Source: Acidisarcina sp. (GTDB lineage: Bacteria > Acidobacteriota > Terriglobia > Terriglobales > Acidobacteriaceae). Taken from it: a stretch of DNA of 64,000 nt. This document shows positions 9,244 to 18,054 of the stretch, piece by piece. The translations under genes were made by a program, and so were the position numbers. Numbering within the stretch: the first letter of the stretch is position 1; each line of letters begins with the position of its first letter. Location of the stretch: the NCBI GenBank assembly GCA_035539175.1, contig DATLIY010000007.1:806001-870000 (forward strand). Direction: 5' to 3'. The notes beneath the pieces are model-generated. The model saw only the letters and a program-made list of their open reading frames with translations. It was not told the origin of the DNA and made no database searches.

Positions 9244-9275
9244 CAAGGGCGTACCTCGATTTGGGTACGCCCTTG
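9244..9275. terminator. Bidirectional terminator between pepA and argS
   Basis: A 12-bp perfect stem (CAAGGGCGTACC / GGTACGCCCTTG) with an 8-base loop lies between the convergent stops of pepA and argS. There are few Us on either side. Confidence 0.6.
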
Positions 9276-9337
9276 ATTCATTGCCACGTATTCATTGGCA
9301 AATATTTATTGCCACGCCGCTCCAGCGTTCAGCCTGC

Positions 9338-11362
9338 CTACATCACTTCCGGAGCGGTCACGCCCATCCAGCCAAGCGCCTGAATCAATTCACGCTGCGC
9401 AATCGCAGCGGTGGCCAGCAGCAGTTGCTTCCTGGCCGGGTCCTCCTCCGTCAGGATGTGGTGGCGGTGGTAGAAGTTGTTGAATTCCTGCGCCAGTTGA
9501 AATGCGTGCTTCGCCAGGTAGGCGGGCTCGGCCGTGGCAATGCACTGCTCCACCAGCAGGGTTCGCTTGGCAGCCCTCACCCAGAGCGACCAGATGTCTT
9601 CCGCACCTTCGGCAGCCAGGTAGGCGTTCGCGCCCTCGGCACTAAACTCAGCCAACACCTCCTCGGGCGTCGTCCCGGCCTTGCGGAAGATGTTGCGCGC
9701 GCGCACGACCGCATACTGCACATATGGCCCGGTTTCACCTTCGAAGCTCAACGCATCCTTGAAGTCAAAGGCGATCACGGAATTGCGCGTGTACTTCAGC
9801 ATGAAATAGCGCAAGGCTCCGACGGCAATCTCCTGCGCAATCTGGTTGCGCTCATCTTCTTCGCGCTCGGTCTGGCGGCTGTCCACTTCCCTCTTCGCGG
9901 CCTCCACCAGCTTGTCGATCAGATCATCTGCCTTGACTCCAAAGCCCTTGCGCCCGGAGACCTCGATGAATGGCCGGCTCCGGTCCGCCTCTGCCACCTG
10001 GTAGCCCAGTTCCGTGGCACAACGCGGCGTCAGCGCCACCATCTCGTAGGAGAAGTGCGTGTAGTGATCCGCCTCCGCTGTATAGCCCAGCCCACGCAGC
10101 GCTTCGATCACAATGCTTTGGGGATCGGACTGGCGGCTGTCGATTACGTTGTAGATCGCCTGAGCCCCGCCGAAATGCGGATGCTGCGCCTCACCGTGCT
10201 CGGCGGAGATCCAGCACTCGCGGTCGGCATAGGAGAAGAAGCGCAGATACCCGAAGTCGCGGCCCAGCAGCCCGAACTTCCACAGATGGTAGGCAATGTC
10301 CTTGCCTACATAGGTGACGGTGCCGTTGGAGCGCACGATCACCTTGGCGTCTTCATCGGGTCCGGCTTCGGCGTCGCCATTCCCGGCGAGTCCCTTCTCT
10401 TCCGCATCCGCGGTGGGCTCGCTGCGGTTACCCGCACGTTTCATCACCCAGCAACCCTTGTTCTTGCCTTCCGTCTCGTGGTAAAGCACGCCCTTTGCCT
10501 TGAGCTGCTCAAAGGCCAGTTCCCAGAACTTCAGGTGCAGAATCTCGCTCTCCCGCGGCAGAAAGTCGTACTCGATATCCAGCCGGAGCATGGTTTCCAG
10601 ATGCCGCCGCAGCACAGCCGTGGAGAAGATCTCCGCGATTTCTGCGGTCTCGTTGCCGCCCTCTTCCAAAAGGTGCAGGGTGGCCAGCCGGATCTGCTTC
10701 TTCTGCTGCTTCTCCTCGTCGCTGCCCTCGTCATACCAGGCGGAAACGCGGGCATAGAGATCCCAGCAGTAATAGTCGATGCGTTCGCCGCGCGTTTGCA
10801 GCAGGGCCAGCAGCGCCTTCACCTCGTGAAAGGATAGCTTTTCCAGATGCTGCAATCCGACGACAACATCGGCCACCTGCACTCCAGTGTTGTCGATGTA
10901 GTTCTGCACATCTACTTTTTGTCCGGCCGCACGCAACAGGCGCACAAACGTGTCGCCAAGGATCGCGTTACGCAGGTGCCCGACGTGTGCCGCTTTATTG
11001 GGATTGATGCTGGTGTGCTCGACGAGCACGTGGGGGCCGCTGGCTGGAACCGTTGTTCCCTCCCGGGTGAAGGCCAATACAGCCGCAGCGCGATCGAGGT
11101 GAGCGTTGATGTAGCCTGCTCCCGCCACCTCAAACGAGGCAAAACCCGGCAGCGGCGCCAACTCTGCGACCAGCTCTTCGGCGATCTTTCGCGGAGCCTT
11201 CTTCAGCCGCCTGGCGAGCTCAAAGGCCACCGGCAGCGCATACTCGCCAAAGCGAATCTCCGGTGGCTGCTCGATGGCGAGGTTCGCCAATTCTATGCCG
11301 TACTTGCTCTTTAGAACGGAGCGAAGCCGCTCCAGAAGAATTTGCTGCTGCTTTAGATACAC
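9338..11362 (-). CDS. argS: Arginyl-tRNA synthetase
   Basis: A class I aminoacyl-tRNA synthetase that charges tRNA(Arg). The 674-residue protein has the N-terminal additional domain, the HIGH-type motif HVGHLRNAILGD at about residue 126, a Rossmann fold interrupted by a lysine/acidic-rich insert (about 310-345, GKNKGCWV followed by an Asp/Glu/Ala stretch), and the DALR anticodon-binding domain at the C-terminus (GPYVQYAVVRARNI). The start is GTG at 11360-11362. It is divergent from metG, so the two synthetase genes share a 180-base control region. Confidence 0.95.
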   Translation of the reverse strand: MYLKQQQILLERLRSVLKSKYGIELANLAIEQPPEIRFGEYALPVAFELARRLKKAPRKIAEELVAELAPLPGFASFEVAGAGYINAHLDRAAAVLAFTREGTTVPASGPHVLVEHTSINPNKAAHVGHLRNAILGDTFVRLLRAAGQKVDVQNYIDNTGVQVADVVVGLQHLEKLSFHEVKALLALLQTRGERIDYYCWDLYARVSAWYDEGSDEEKQQKKQIRLATLHLLEEGGNETAEIAEIFSTAVLRRHLETMLRLDIEYDFLPRESEILHLKFWELAFEQLKAKGVLYHETEGKNKGCWVMKRAGNRSEPTADAEEKGLAGNGDAEAGPDEDAKVIVRSNGTVTYVGKDIAYHLWKFGLLGRDFGYLRFFSYADRECWISAEHGEAQHPHFGGAQAIYNVIDSRQSDPQSIVIEALRGLGYTAEADHYTHFSYEMVALTPRCATELGYQVAEADRSRPFIEVSGRKGFGVKADDLIDKLVEAAKREVDSRQTEREEDERNQIAQEIAVGALRYFMLKYTRNSVIAFDFKDALSFEGETGPYVQYAVVRARNIFRKAGTTPEEVLAEFSAEGANAYLAAEGAEDIWSLWVRAAKRTLLVEQCIATAEPAYLAKHAFQLAQEFNNFYHRHHILTEEDPARKQLLLATAAIAQRELIQALGWMGVTAPEVM

Positions 11363-11468
11363 TTGGGAACACCCGCCCCGGCTGCGCGGCTAAGTCGTCG
11401 CGCGGAAATAGCTGATTTTGTTGCCGATTTTAACAGGTTTTTGGCTCGGGGCTTCCTCCCCTAGCGGT

Positions 11469-11497
11469 TTGACGCTCCCCCTTCCTACCCCTAAGAT
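11469..11497 (+). promoter_or_regulatory. Candidate sigma-70 promoter of metG
   Basis: TTGACG (11469-11474), a 17-base spacer, then TAAGAT (11492-11497). It lies 44 bases upstream of the metG ATG. This is a good match in both boxes and spacing. Confidence 0.55.
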
Positions 11498-11540
11498 TGA
11501 AGTAGAAATCCGCGTCGCGCGAAGTACCTCCTAAAAGCTC

Positions 11541-13706
11541 ATGCACAATCCAGGCAAGTTTTATCTCACTACGCCGATCTACTACGTCAATGCGCGGCCC
11601 CATCTCGGTCATACGTATACCACCGTCGTCTCCGATGCCATCTGTCGCCGCAAGCGGGCGCAGGGCTACGACACATGGTTCCTGACAGGAACGGACGAGC
11701 ACGGCCAGAAGATCGAGCGATCCGCCCAGCTCGCCAACCGCACGCCGGCCGAGTTCGCCGCAGGTGTTTCCGCGCAGTTCCGCTCGCTGTGGGACCGCAT
11801 GCACCTCAGCTACGACGATTACATCCGCACTACCGAAGAACGCCATCGCCGCGGCGTCCAGAAGCTGTTTTCCACGCTCAAGGACAAGGGGTTCATCTAC
11901 AAGGGCACCTACACCGGCCAGTATTGCGTCTCGGACGAACTTTACGTCGACGCGCCTCCCGGTTCCCCCTGCCCCGACTGCGGACGCATCACGGAGACGG
12001 TGAGCGAGGAGAACTACTTCTTCAAGCTTTCCGCCTTTGAGCAGCGGCTGCTGGCGTACTACGAGGAGCATCCCGACTTTATTCGCCCCGAGGCACGGCG
12101 CAATGAGGTTCTGTCCTTCGTGCGCAGCGGGCTCAAGGATCTCTCCATCAGCCGCACCAGCTTCAACTGGGGCATTCCGGTGCCGGGCGATGAGAAGCAC
12201 GTGATTTACGTGTGGATGGATGCCCTGGCCAACTACATCACCGCCATCGGTTATGGCAGCGATGCACCGGAAGACGTCGCCCGCTTCCAGAAATACTGGC
12301 CTGCCGACATCCACATGATCGGCAAGGAGATAAGCCGCTTCCATTGCGTCTACTGGCCAGCGTTCCTGATGGCTGCCGGGCTGGAACTGCCGAAGAGCAT
12401 CGTGGCCCACGGCTGGCTCCTGTTCGAGCAGAGCAAGATGTCGAAGTCGCGGGGCAACATCGTTCGCGCGGAGACCATTCTTGAGGTCCTGGGTGCAGAT
12501 GCGCTGCGCTACTTCCTGATGCGCGAGGTCGTCTTCGGCCAGGATGGCAGCTTCTCCTTTGACGCGCTGGTGCAGCGGTACAACTCCGATCTGGCGAACG
12601 GCTATGGCAACCTCGTCAGCCGGACTCTGACCATGATTGGCAAGTACTTCGATGGCGTTCTGCCTGCAGGCAAACTGGAGCCCCGCATTCAGCAGGCAGC
12701 AGAGGCAGCACAATCCGTCTTTCAGGACCGTTTCGAGGCGCTGGACTTCTCCCGCGCGCTGGAAGCGGTGTGGGCCTTCGTAGGGACCGTGGATGGCTAT
12801 ATCACGGAGCAGGCTCCCTGGAAGCTGGGCGCCAAAATCGACGATCCGCCAAACCGGGAACGGCTCGCCGGAATTCTCGCAACTTGCGCCGAGTCGCTGC
12901 GTATCATCACGGCACTCGTCTACCCGGTCCTGCCGGAGTCGACGGCGCGCATCTGGCAGCAGCTTGGATTGGGCGAGATTCAGGACGCAGTGAAGAGCGG
13001 CGAACTCACCTCGCTGAAGTGGGGCAGCCTGAAACCCGGGACAAAACTTGGCGAAGTAACCCCTGTCTTCCCCCGCGCGGAAAAGGACGCGATCGAACGT
13101 ATGCAGGATCTGGAACAGAACAACAACAGCAATCCCGTTGACAACGCAAAGCCCGCAGCTACGCCGGAGACATCGCAGGTGGCAGAGACCGGCAAAGAGG
13201 CCGCGCCGCACATCTCCAAGCTCGTCTCCAGGCTGGAGGGCGTAGCCGTCGCTGTGGCGGAATCCACCAGCTCCAGCGCAGCCGCCGCCGCCATTGGCGA
13301 GGCTCTGCTCGGTATACCGGACGAGGCGAGCGCACCGGCGGAACCCGCCGCGGCGACCCCTGCCGTCCCGGAGATACCGAAGATCACCATCGACGACTTC
13401 GCCAAAGTAGAGTTGCGCGTGGCGCAGATCCTCGTCGCGGAGCGCATCCCCAAGGCCGACAAGCTGCTTCGCCTTGAAGTGGACCTCGGCTATGAGAAGC
13501 GGCAGATTCTTGCCGGCATCGCAGAGGCCTACGAGCCCGCCTCCCTGGTCGGGCGCAAGGTGGTCATCGTCGCCAACCTGTTGCCCCGCAAGATGCGCGG
13601 CCTGGAGTCGAACGGCATGATCGTCGCGGCTTCCCTGGGCGAGAAGGGCAAGCCTGTCCTTGCCGGTTTTCTGGAAGATGTCGAGATCGGTGCGCGGCTG
13701 AAGTAG
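11541..13706 (+). CDS. metG: Methionyl-tRNA synthetase with C-terminal tRNA-binding domain
   Basis: A class I synthetase that charges tRNA(Met). The signature motifs are PHLGHTYTT near the N-terminus and KMSKSRGN at about residue 299, with a zinc knuckle containing CVSDELY and CPDCGRI. The catalytic and anticodon parts end near residue 520. An Ala/Ser/Pro/Glu-rich linker of about 100 residues leads to an EMAPII-like (OB-fold) tRNA-binding domain from about 615 (VELRVAQIL to GMIVAAS), which dimerises MetRS and helps bind tRNA. The length of 721 is normal for the two-domain form, although the linker is long. Confidence 0.96.
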   Translation: MHNPGKFYLTTPIYYVNARPHLGHTYTTVVSDAICRRKRAQGYDTWFLTGTDEHGQKIERSAQLANRTPAEFAAGVSAQFRSLWDRMHLSYDDYIRTTEERHRRGVQKLFSTLKDKGFIYKGTYTGQYCVSDELYVDAPPGSPCPDCGRITETVSEENYFFKLSAFEQRLLAYYEEHPDFIRPEARRNEVLSFVRSGLKDLSISRTSFNWGIPVPGDEKHVIYVWMDALANYITAIGYGSDAPEDVARFQKYWPADIHMIGKEISRFHCVYWPAFLMAAGLELPKSIVAHGWLLFEQSKMSKSRGNIVRAETILEVLGADALRYFLMREVVFGQDGSFSFDALVQRYNSDLANGYGNLVSRTLTMIGKYFDGVLPAGKLEPRIQQAAEAAQSVFQDRFEALDFSRALEAVWAFVGTVDGYITEQAPWKLGAKIDDPPNRERLAGILATCAESLRIITALVYPVLPESTARIWQQLGLGEIQDAVKSGELTSLKWGSLKPGTKLGEVTPVFPRAEKDAIERMQDLEQNNNSNPVDNAKPAATPETSQVAETGKEAAPHISKLVSRLEGVAVAVAESTSSSAAAAAIGEALLGIPDEASAPAEPAAATPAVPEIPKITIDDFAKVELRVAQILVAERIPKADKLLRLEVDLGYEKRQILAGIAEAYEPASLVGRKVVIVANLLPRKMRGLESNGMIVAASLGEKGKPVLAGFLEDVEIGARLK

Positions 13707-13728
13707 CCCGGACGCGAAAGGGAAATAC

Positions 13729-14553
13729 GTGCTGGTAGATTCGCACGCACATCTTGACAGCAGCCGCTACGAGGAAGATCGCGAAGCGATGCTGCGCCGT
13801 GCCTGGGAAACAGGCGTGCGCACCATCCTCTCCATCGGAATCGGGGATGGGCCGTCGACCATGCATCGTGCCCTTGAGCTAAGCCGTCAGTATGCCGGCC
13901 ACGCTGAGATGCCTCGCATCCTGGCCACTGCGGGGATTCATCCCCACGAAGCCAGCCTTGCGGACGAGGATGCTTTATCGGCTCTCGATCAGCTTCTTCA
14001 GCAGCCAGAGGTGATCGCCTGCGGAGAAATCGGACTGGACTACTTCTACGACCACTCCCCCCGCGACCAGCAGAAGCGCGTCTTCGCCACCCAGATGGAG
14101 ATTGCCGCGGCGAGGAAGCGCCCCATCATCATTCACTGCAGGCCCTCCGAGAACAGCAGCGACGCATGGGACGACACACTCGCGATGATCAGCGAGCAAT
14201 GGGCCGCAACGGGACTGGGCGGGCTCCTGCACTGCTTTACTGGAAACTGGGACCATGCCAGCCATGCGCTCGACTATGGATTTCTGCTTTCCTTTGCCGG
14301 TAATGTAACCTTTCCTAAAGCTCAACCAATCCGCGATGTTGCACGAAAGGTACCTTTGGGCAGTATGCTCGTAGAGACCGATGCGCCTTTTCTGGCACCG
14401 GTTCCCAATCGCGGCAAGCGTAACGAGCCGGCCTGGGTGCGTGAGGTAGCAGCAAAGATCGCCGAAGTGCAGGAAATAGATTTGGAAACCGTCGCGTCCA
14501 GCACCACGGAAAATTTTCATCGTTTTTTTGGTCTGACGCCTGGCTTGGTATAG
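13729..14553 (+). CDS. TatD family metal-dependent hydrolase/DNase
   Basis: An amidohydrolase-fold protein of 274 residues. It shows VDSHAHLDSSRY at the N-terminus (two metal-binding histidines), ATAGIHPHE, CGEIGLDYFYD, a HCR motif, HCFTGNWDHA and LVETDAPFLAP. These are all metal-ligand blocks of the TatD/YcfH group, whose members have 3'-5' exonuclease or D-aminoacyl-tRNA deacylase-related activity. The GTG start has AAAGGG 7 bases upstream. The gene follows metG by 22 bases, the common metG-tatD order, so they are probably cotranscribed. Confidence 0.92.
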   Translation: MLVDSHAHLDSSRYEEDREAMLRRAWETGVRTILSIGIGDGPSTMHRALELSRQYAGHAEMPRILATAGIHPHEASLADEDALSALDQLLQQPEVIACGEIGLDYFYDHSPRDQQKRVFATQMEIAAARKRPIIIHCRPSENSSDAWDDTLAMISEQWAATGLGGLLHCFTGNWDHASHALDYGFLLSFAGNVTFPKAQPIRDVARKVPLGSMLVETDAPFLAPVPNRGKRNEPAWVREVAAKIAEVQEIDLETVASSTTENFHRFFGLTPGLV

Positions 14554-14616
14554 TTCGAAGTCGCCGATAACAGGACAGCGCACTTTGCGCAGATAATAGG
14601 GATAAGAGAGAACTCG

Positions 14617-15117
14617 ATGGCCGCAGAGAATACCTTTGATATTGTGAGTAAAGTGGATGTGCAGGAAGTGAGAAACGCGGTGGACCAGGCGATCAAGGAG
14701 ATTCGCGCCCGCTTTGATCTGAAGGACTCGCACTCCGAGATCACGATCGAAGGCGACGAGGCCCTGCAACTCGCCTCCGCTGACGATTACAAATTGAAGG
14801 CGGTGGTCGAAATCCTGCAGCAGAAGCTGGTCAAGCGAGGCATCTCGCTCAAGTCGCTGGAGTATGGCAAAGTGGAACAGGCCGCCGGCCAGAGCGTGCG
14901 CCAGAAGATTACCCTGAAGCAGGGCATCGCCATCGAGAAGGCTAAGGAAATCGCCAAGTTCATCAAGGACTCGAAGAAAAAGGTACAGGCCTCGATCCAG
15001 GGAGACTCTCTGCGCGTCAGCGGCAAAGATCGCGATGCTTTGCAGGAGACCATCGCACTGCTCAAGGGACATGATTTTGGCATTGATATGCAGTTCACCA
15101 ACTACCGATCAAACTGA
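14617..15117 (+). CDS. YajQ family nucleotide-binding protein
   Basis: A 166-residue protein with two ferredoxin-like halves. The family hallmarks are TFDIVSKVD at the N-terminus, [15 protein letters not shown], a Lys/Gln-rich [14 protein letters not shown] and the end [11 protein letters not shown]. YajQ homologues bind nucleotides, and some bind cyclic di-GMP and act as effectors; whether this one does cannot be told from the sequence. It lies 63 bases after the TatD gene on the same strand. Confidence 0.93.
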   Translation: MAAENTFDIVSKVDVQEVRNAVDQAIKEIRARFDLKDSHSEITIEGDEALQLASADDYKLKAVVEILQQKLVKRGISLKSLEYGKVEQAAGQSVRQKITLKQGIAIEKAKEIAKFIKDSKKKVQASIQGDSLRVSGKDRDALQETIALLKGHDFGIDMQFTNYRSN

Positions 15118-15205
15118 GATCATCAGCAAGGTAGTTTGAATCAAATTTTGTGTTGCACGAATCAGAAAGAGCCTGGGATAGTGTTCGGGCGCAGCGGGAG
15201 ATTGA

Positions 15206-16195
15206 GTGAGTACATTGGCGATAGCGACGGCGAAAGAGGTCTTCGACCTGCTTCGCGACGATCTGCGCGCGATTGAACGCGAATTGGGCGCCGACGCCGT
15301 CTCCAACGTTGGAGCCATCACGGAGATCGCCGACTACCTGCGCGCAGGCGGCGGCAAGCGCATCCGTCCCTCGCTGCTGCTGCTCTCTGCCAAATCGCAA
15401 GGCTATAACGGCAACGGGATGATCCGGCTGGGCGTTGTGGTCGAGATGCTGCACACTGCCACCCTGGTCCACGACGACATCATCGACGGTGCGGATAAGC
15501 GCCGCGGACGGCCCTCCGCCAACACCACCTGGGGCAACGAAAAGTGCGTCCTGGCTGGCGACTGGCTCTACATGCAGGCCTTTCGCATCGCCCTCGATGA
15601 GCACAACTTCAAGGTTCTTGATCTGCTCATCAGCCTGACGCAGCAGATGGTGGAAGGCGAGCTGCTGCAGATTGAAAAGCTCGGCCGCCTCGTTACCGAA
15701 GCTGAGTATTACGACCTGATCTACCGAAAGACGGCGTGCCTCTTTCACGTCTCCATGCGGCTGGGCTCGGTGCTTGCGGGAGCAAGCGATGCCGTCGAAA
15801 CAGCGCTTGGCGAGTATGGCCGCAACCTTGGCCTCGCCTTCCAGATCGTGGACGACGTGCTCGACCTCACCGCCTCGGAGAAGGTGCTCGGCAAGCCTGT
15901 AGCCAGCGATCTGCGCGAAGGCAAGGCAACCCTCGCCGTAATCCACACCCTGGAGCACGGCACCGCAGACGAACGCAAGATCATCCGCCAGGTGCTGGAC
16001 GACCGCAGCTTCGAGCACGTCGAGCACTCGCAGGTGCTTGAGATCCTGATACGCAACGGATCAGTGGAGTATGCCATGCAGGCTGCGCTTCGCTTTGCCG
16101 ATGCTGCCCGCCTGGCACTGGGCGATCTGCCCGACTCCGACTTCAAACGCGCACTGATGTGGGTTCCCGACTTCGTCGTTGCGCGCGACAAGTAA
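15206..16195 (+). CDS. Polyprenyl diphosphate synthase (long-chain, octaprenyl/heptaprenyl type)
   Basis: A trans-isoprenyl diphosphate synthase of 329 residues, probably making the quinone side chain. The first aspartate-rich motif is HDDIIDGADKRRG (about 90-100) and the second is DDVLDLTA (about 217). The spacing and the residues before the first motif (VVEMLHTATLVHDDIID) are those of IspB/HepT-like long-chain enzymes, not of FPP synthase. The GTG start at 15206 gives the expected N-terminus. A separate short-chain enzyme (ispA) lies at 36520. I cannot fix the chain length. Confidence 0.92.
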   Translation: MSTLAIATAKEVFDLLRDDLRAIERELGADAVSNVGAITEIADYLRAGGGKRIRPSLLLLSAKSQGYNGNGMIRLGVVVEMLHTATLVHDDIIDGADKRRGRPSANTTWGNEKCVLAGDWLYMQAFRIALDEHNFKVLDLLISLTQQMVEGELLQIEKLGRLVTEAEYYDLIYRKTACLFHVSMRLGSVLAGASDAVETALGEYGRNLGLAFQIVDDVLDLTASEKVLGKPVASDLREGKATLAVIHTLEHGTADERKIIRQVLDDRSFEHVEHSQVLEILIRNGSVEYAMQAALRFADAARLALGDLPDSDFKRALMWVPDFVVARDK

Positions 16196-16284
16196 TCACT
16201 CCGCAACCCGGAACACCCCACAGCCTCAATCGTGATACCCTTGCGTGGCCTGCGGCAGAGCAAAGCCGCTAGCCGGTAACCCGT

Positions 16285-16707
16285 ATGACGGAAGCTTCCA
16301 AAACCCCGATCCGCGTGCTGGTGGCAAAGCCCGGCCTGGACGGACATGACCGCGGCGCCAAGGTCATCGCCCGCGCCCTGCGCGATGCCGGGATGGAAGT
16401 GATCTACACCGGACTCCGCCAGACACCGGAAATGATCGTCAACGCCGCCATCCAGGAAGACGTGGACTGTGTGGGCCTCAGTATCCTTTCCGGGGCGCAC
16501 AACGTCATCGTGCCGCGCGTAACGGCGCTTCTGAAAGAGCGTGGTGCGAGCGACATCCTCGTGGTCCTTGGCGGCACCATACCCCAGCAGGACATCGAAT
16601 TCCTGCGATCCCAGGGCGTAGCCGCCATCTTCGGGCCAGGAACGCCGCTGGATACGACGGTCAATTTTATCCGCGAAAACGTCAAGCCCCGAGGCGTAGC
16701 CGCCTGA
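16285..16707 (+). CDS. Cobalamin-binding subunit of methylmalonyl-CoA mutase type
   Basis: A 140-residue stand-alone B12-binding domain. It has the cobalamin motif DGHDRGAK, with the lower-ligand histidine, then GLSILSGAH and GGTIPQQD, matching the C-terminal domain or small subunit of methylmalonyl-CoA-type mutases. In a two-protein mutase it would pair with a separate catalytic subunit, but none is visible in this window. It may belong to branched-chain or propionyl-CoA metabolism, which would fit the acyl-CoA genes at 26-31 kb. That link is inference. Confidence 0.88.
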   Translation: MTEASKTPIRVLVAKPGLDGHDRGAKVIARALRDAGMEVIYTGLRQTPEMIVNAAIQEDVDCVGLSILSGAHNVIVPRVTALLKERGASDILVVLGGTIPQQDIEFLRSQGVAAIFGPGTPLDTTVNFIRENVKPRGVAA

Positions 16708-16778
16708 CTTTATTGAAGCCACTCTCTGCTTGATTTTTTGGCCACTCTGGCGACTTTTAAGCCGCTTTGCCGATTTAT

Positions 16779-17204
16779 TTAGGCCTCTTCAAGAAACGGC
16801 CGGATCGCCTGACGATACTTCTCCGCCAGCGGACGCTTCGCCATCGTATGGTCGCAGACGACGTGTACCGTCTCCCCTTCGGCGAGTAGCTGCGAATCCG
16901 CCGCACGCAGCAGCCGGTAACCGAACTTCAGCACAAAGCTGCGCATCCCCGTCACGCGCGTCTCGATCACAAGCTCGTCATCGTAGCGGGCTGAGGCCCG
17001 ATACCGGCAACTGGCTTCCACTACGGGCAAATGGCAATCGTCCTCGATCTCCATCTGCTTGTAATCGAAACCGAGTCCGCGCAATAGCTCGACGCGGCCA
17101 ATCTCAAACCACACAAAATAGTTGGAATGGTAAACAACACCCATCTTGTCGGTTTCCGCATAGCGGACCCGGACATGGGAAAGCGAAGGAGGATGCAGGG
17201 GCAT
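16779..17204 (-). CDS. Acyl-CoA thioesterase, YbgC/4HBT hotdog family
   Basis: A hotdog-fold thioesterase of 141 residues. The 4HBT motif RYAETDKMGVVYHSNYFVWFE contains the catalytic Asp in the usual position, followed by GRVELLRGLG. YbgC-type enzymes hydrolyse short acyl-CoA or acyl-ACP esters near the membrane. The frame is open 31 residues upstream, but the ATG at 17204 begins MPLHPPS just before the conserved core and gives the normal family length. It is an isolated minus-strand gene between two plus-strand genes. Confidence 0.9.
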   Translation of the reverse strand: MPLHPPSLSHVRVRYAETDKMGVVYHSNYFVWFEIGRVELLRGLGFDYKQMEIEDDCHLPVVEASCRYRASARYDDELVIETRVTGMRSFVLKFGYRLLRAADSQLLAEGETVHVVCDHTMAKRPLAEKYRQAIRPFLEEA

Positions 17205-17361
17205 GATACTTCCAGTGTACCCATTGCCCGGAATCATTGCCCGGGATTTCCCCAGAGAACCGAGTGTGTAAGGCGCGAATCGCGTCGCCGGGAGCATCTG
17301 GAACTACCCTGTCCGTCTCTATCTGTGACATCATGGCTCGACCGGGTGTTCCTCTCTCGTC

Positions 17362-17793
17362 ATGGAAATCTACCTGCTTCCGGCGTGGCTCTTTCACTGG
17401 CTTGGGGACCGTGGGCTCTCCGACCCAAGGCTGCGGATGCACTTGGGCTACTTCCTTTCGAACCTTCTGGTGCTGGCGCTGCTGCCGCTTGTGCACCTGC
17501 TGCCGCATCTCTGCCTGCTGAAGGCGGTGATCGGAATTCCCTGCCCCGGCTGCGGCGTAACCCATGCCCTGCTGCTGGCCATGTCCTCCCGCTTCCGCGA
17601 GAGCATGATGGCAAATCCAGCCGGGCTGGCGATTGCCGCGACCATCGCATTTCAACTCATTGCCAGGCCCATCGCCATGGCTCACCTCAGTGCCTCTGCA
17701 TTCGTAGACCGTGCCTCCTGCTGGCTGGGGCGGATAGCCGTTGCCGCCCTGATGACAGCATGGATTTCTACCCTGATGCATCACGCGATGTAA
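17362..17793 (+). CDS. DUF2752 membrane protein
   Basis: A 143-residue protein with three or four hydrophobic segments (about 30-52, 85-105, 120-140) and the DUF2752 hallmark IPCPGCGVTHALL (two cysteines plus Thr) just before a helix. The family is widespread but has no established function. The motif suggests a redox or metal-binding pair at the membrane surface. The zinc-ribbon microprotein follows 13 bases later behind a strong ribosome site, so the two are probably one transcript. Confidence 0.85.
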   Translation: MEIYLLPAWLFHWLGDRGLSDPRLRMHLGYFLSNLLVLALLPLVHLLPHLCLLKAVIGIPCPGCGVTHALLLAMSSRFRESMMANPAGLAIAATIAFQLIARPIAMAHLSASAFVDRASCWLGRIAVAALMTAWISTLMHHAM

Positions 17794-17806
17794 GGAGAAA
17801 ACAGCC

Positions 17807-17971
17807 TTGATACTTTCCTGTCCGAAGTGCGGCGCAGCAACCAAAGTGAGCGGTTTTCCTGTATGGGCCGTTCTTATGTCGATTTGCCTGTTCCCCGTAG
17901 GACTGCTGGCGCTCCTGGCCGGAAGGAAGCCCAGCCAGTGTCCGAATTGCGGATTCAGATGGCAGGCCTGA
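17807..17971 (+). CDS. Zinc-ribbon membrane microprotein, TTG start
   Basis: A 54-residue open frame that starts at TTG and is missed if only ATG/GTG are considered. AAGGAGA lies 9 bases upstream, which is an excellent ribosome site. The protein is CPKCG near the N-terminus, a single hydrophobic helix of about 24 residues (PVWAVLMSICLF onward), then CPNCGFRW. Two CxxCG knuckles on either side of one membrane span suggest a zinc or metal site, or a treble-clef-like pair, held at the membrane. It follows DUF2752 directly and is followed by a terminator. The function is unknown. Confidence 0.75.
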   Translation: MILSCPKCGAATKVSGFPVWAVLMSICLFPVGLLALLAGRKPSQCPNCGFRWQA

Positions 17972-18008
17972 GCGCAGGAGGCTGGGAAAAAGAGTGCCCT
18001 AAAAGAGG

Positions 18009-18037
18009 AACGGCCCGTGCAATCCGCACGGGCCGTT
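18009..18037. terminator. Bidirectional terminator before rseP stop
   Basis: A 12-bp perfect stem (AACGGCCCGTGC / GCACGGGCCGTT) with a 5-base loop between the convergent microprotein gene and rseP. It is followed by TTTAG on the plus strand and by a CCTCTTTT run on the minus strand, so it can serve both directions. Confidence 0.7.
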
Positions 18038-18054
18038 TAGGAAAATCCAGCGTT

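Noticed and set aside
9281-10837. 518-codon plus-strand frame opposite argS
   Set aside because: It is a mirror of the argS coding strand in a GC-rich genome; argS carries the HIGH-type motif and a normal length, and the mirror has no recognisable domain.
11430-13211. 593-codon minus-strand frame opposite metG
   Set aside because: It overlaps the whole metG catalytic region, which has the HIGH and KMSKS motifs. The frame lacks any family pattern.
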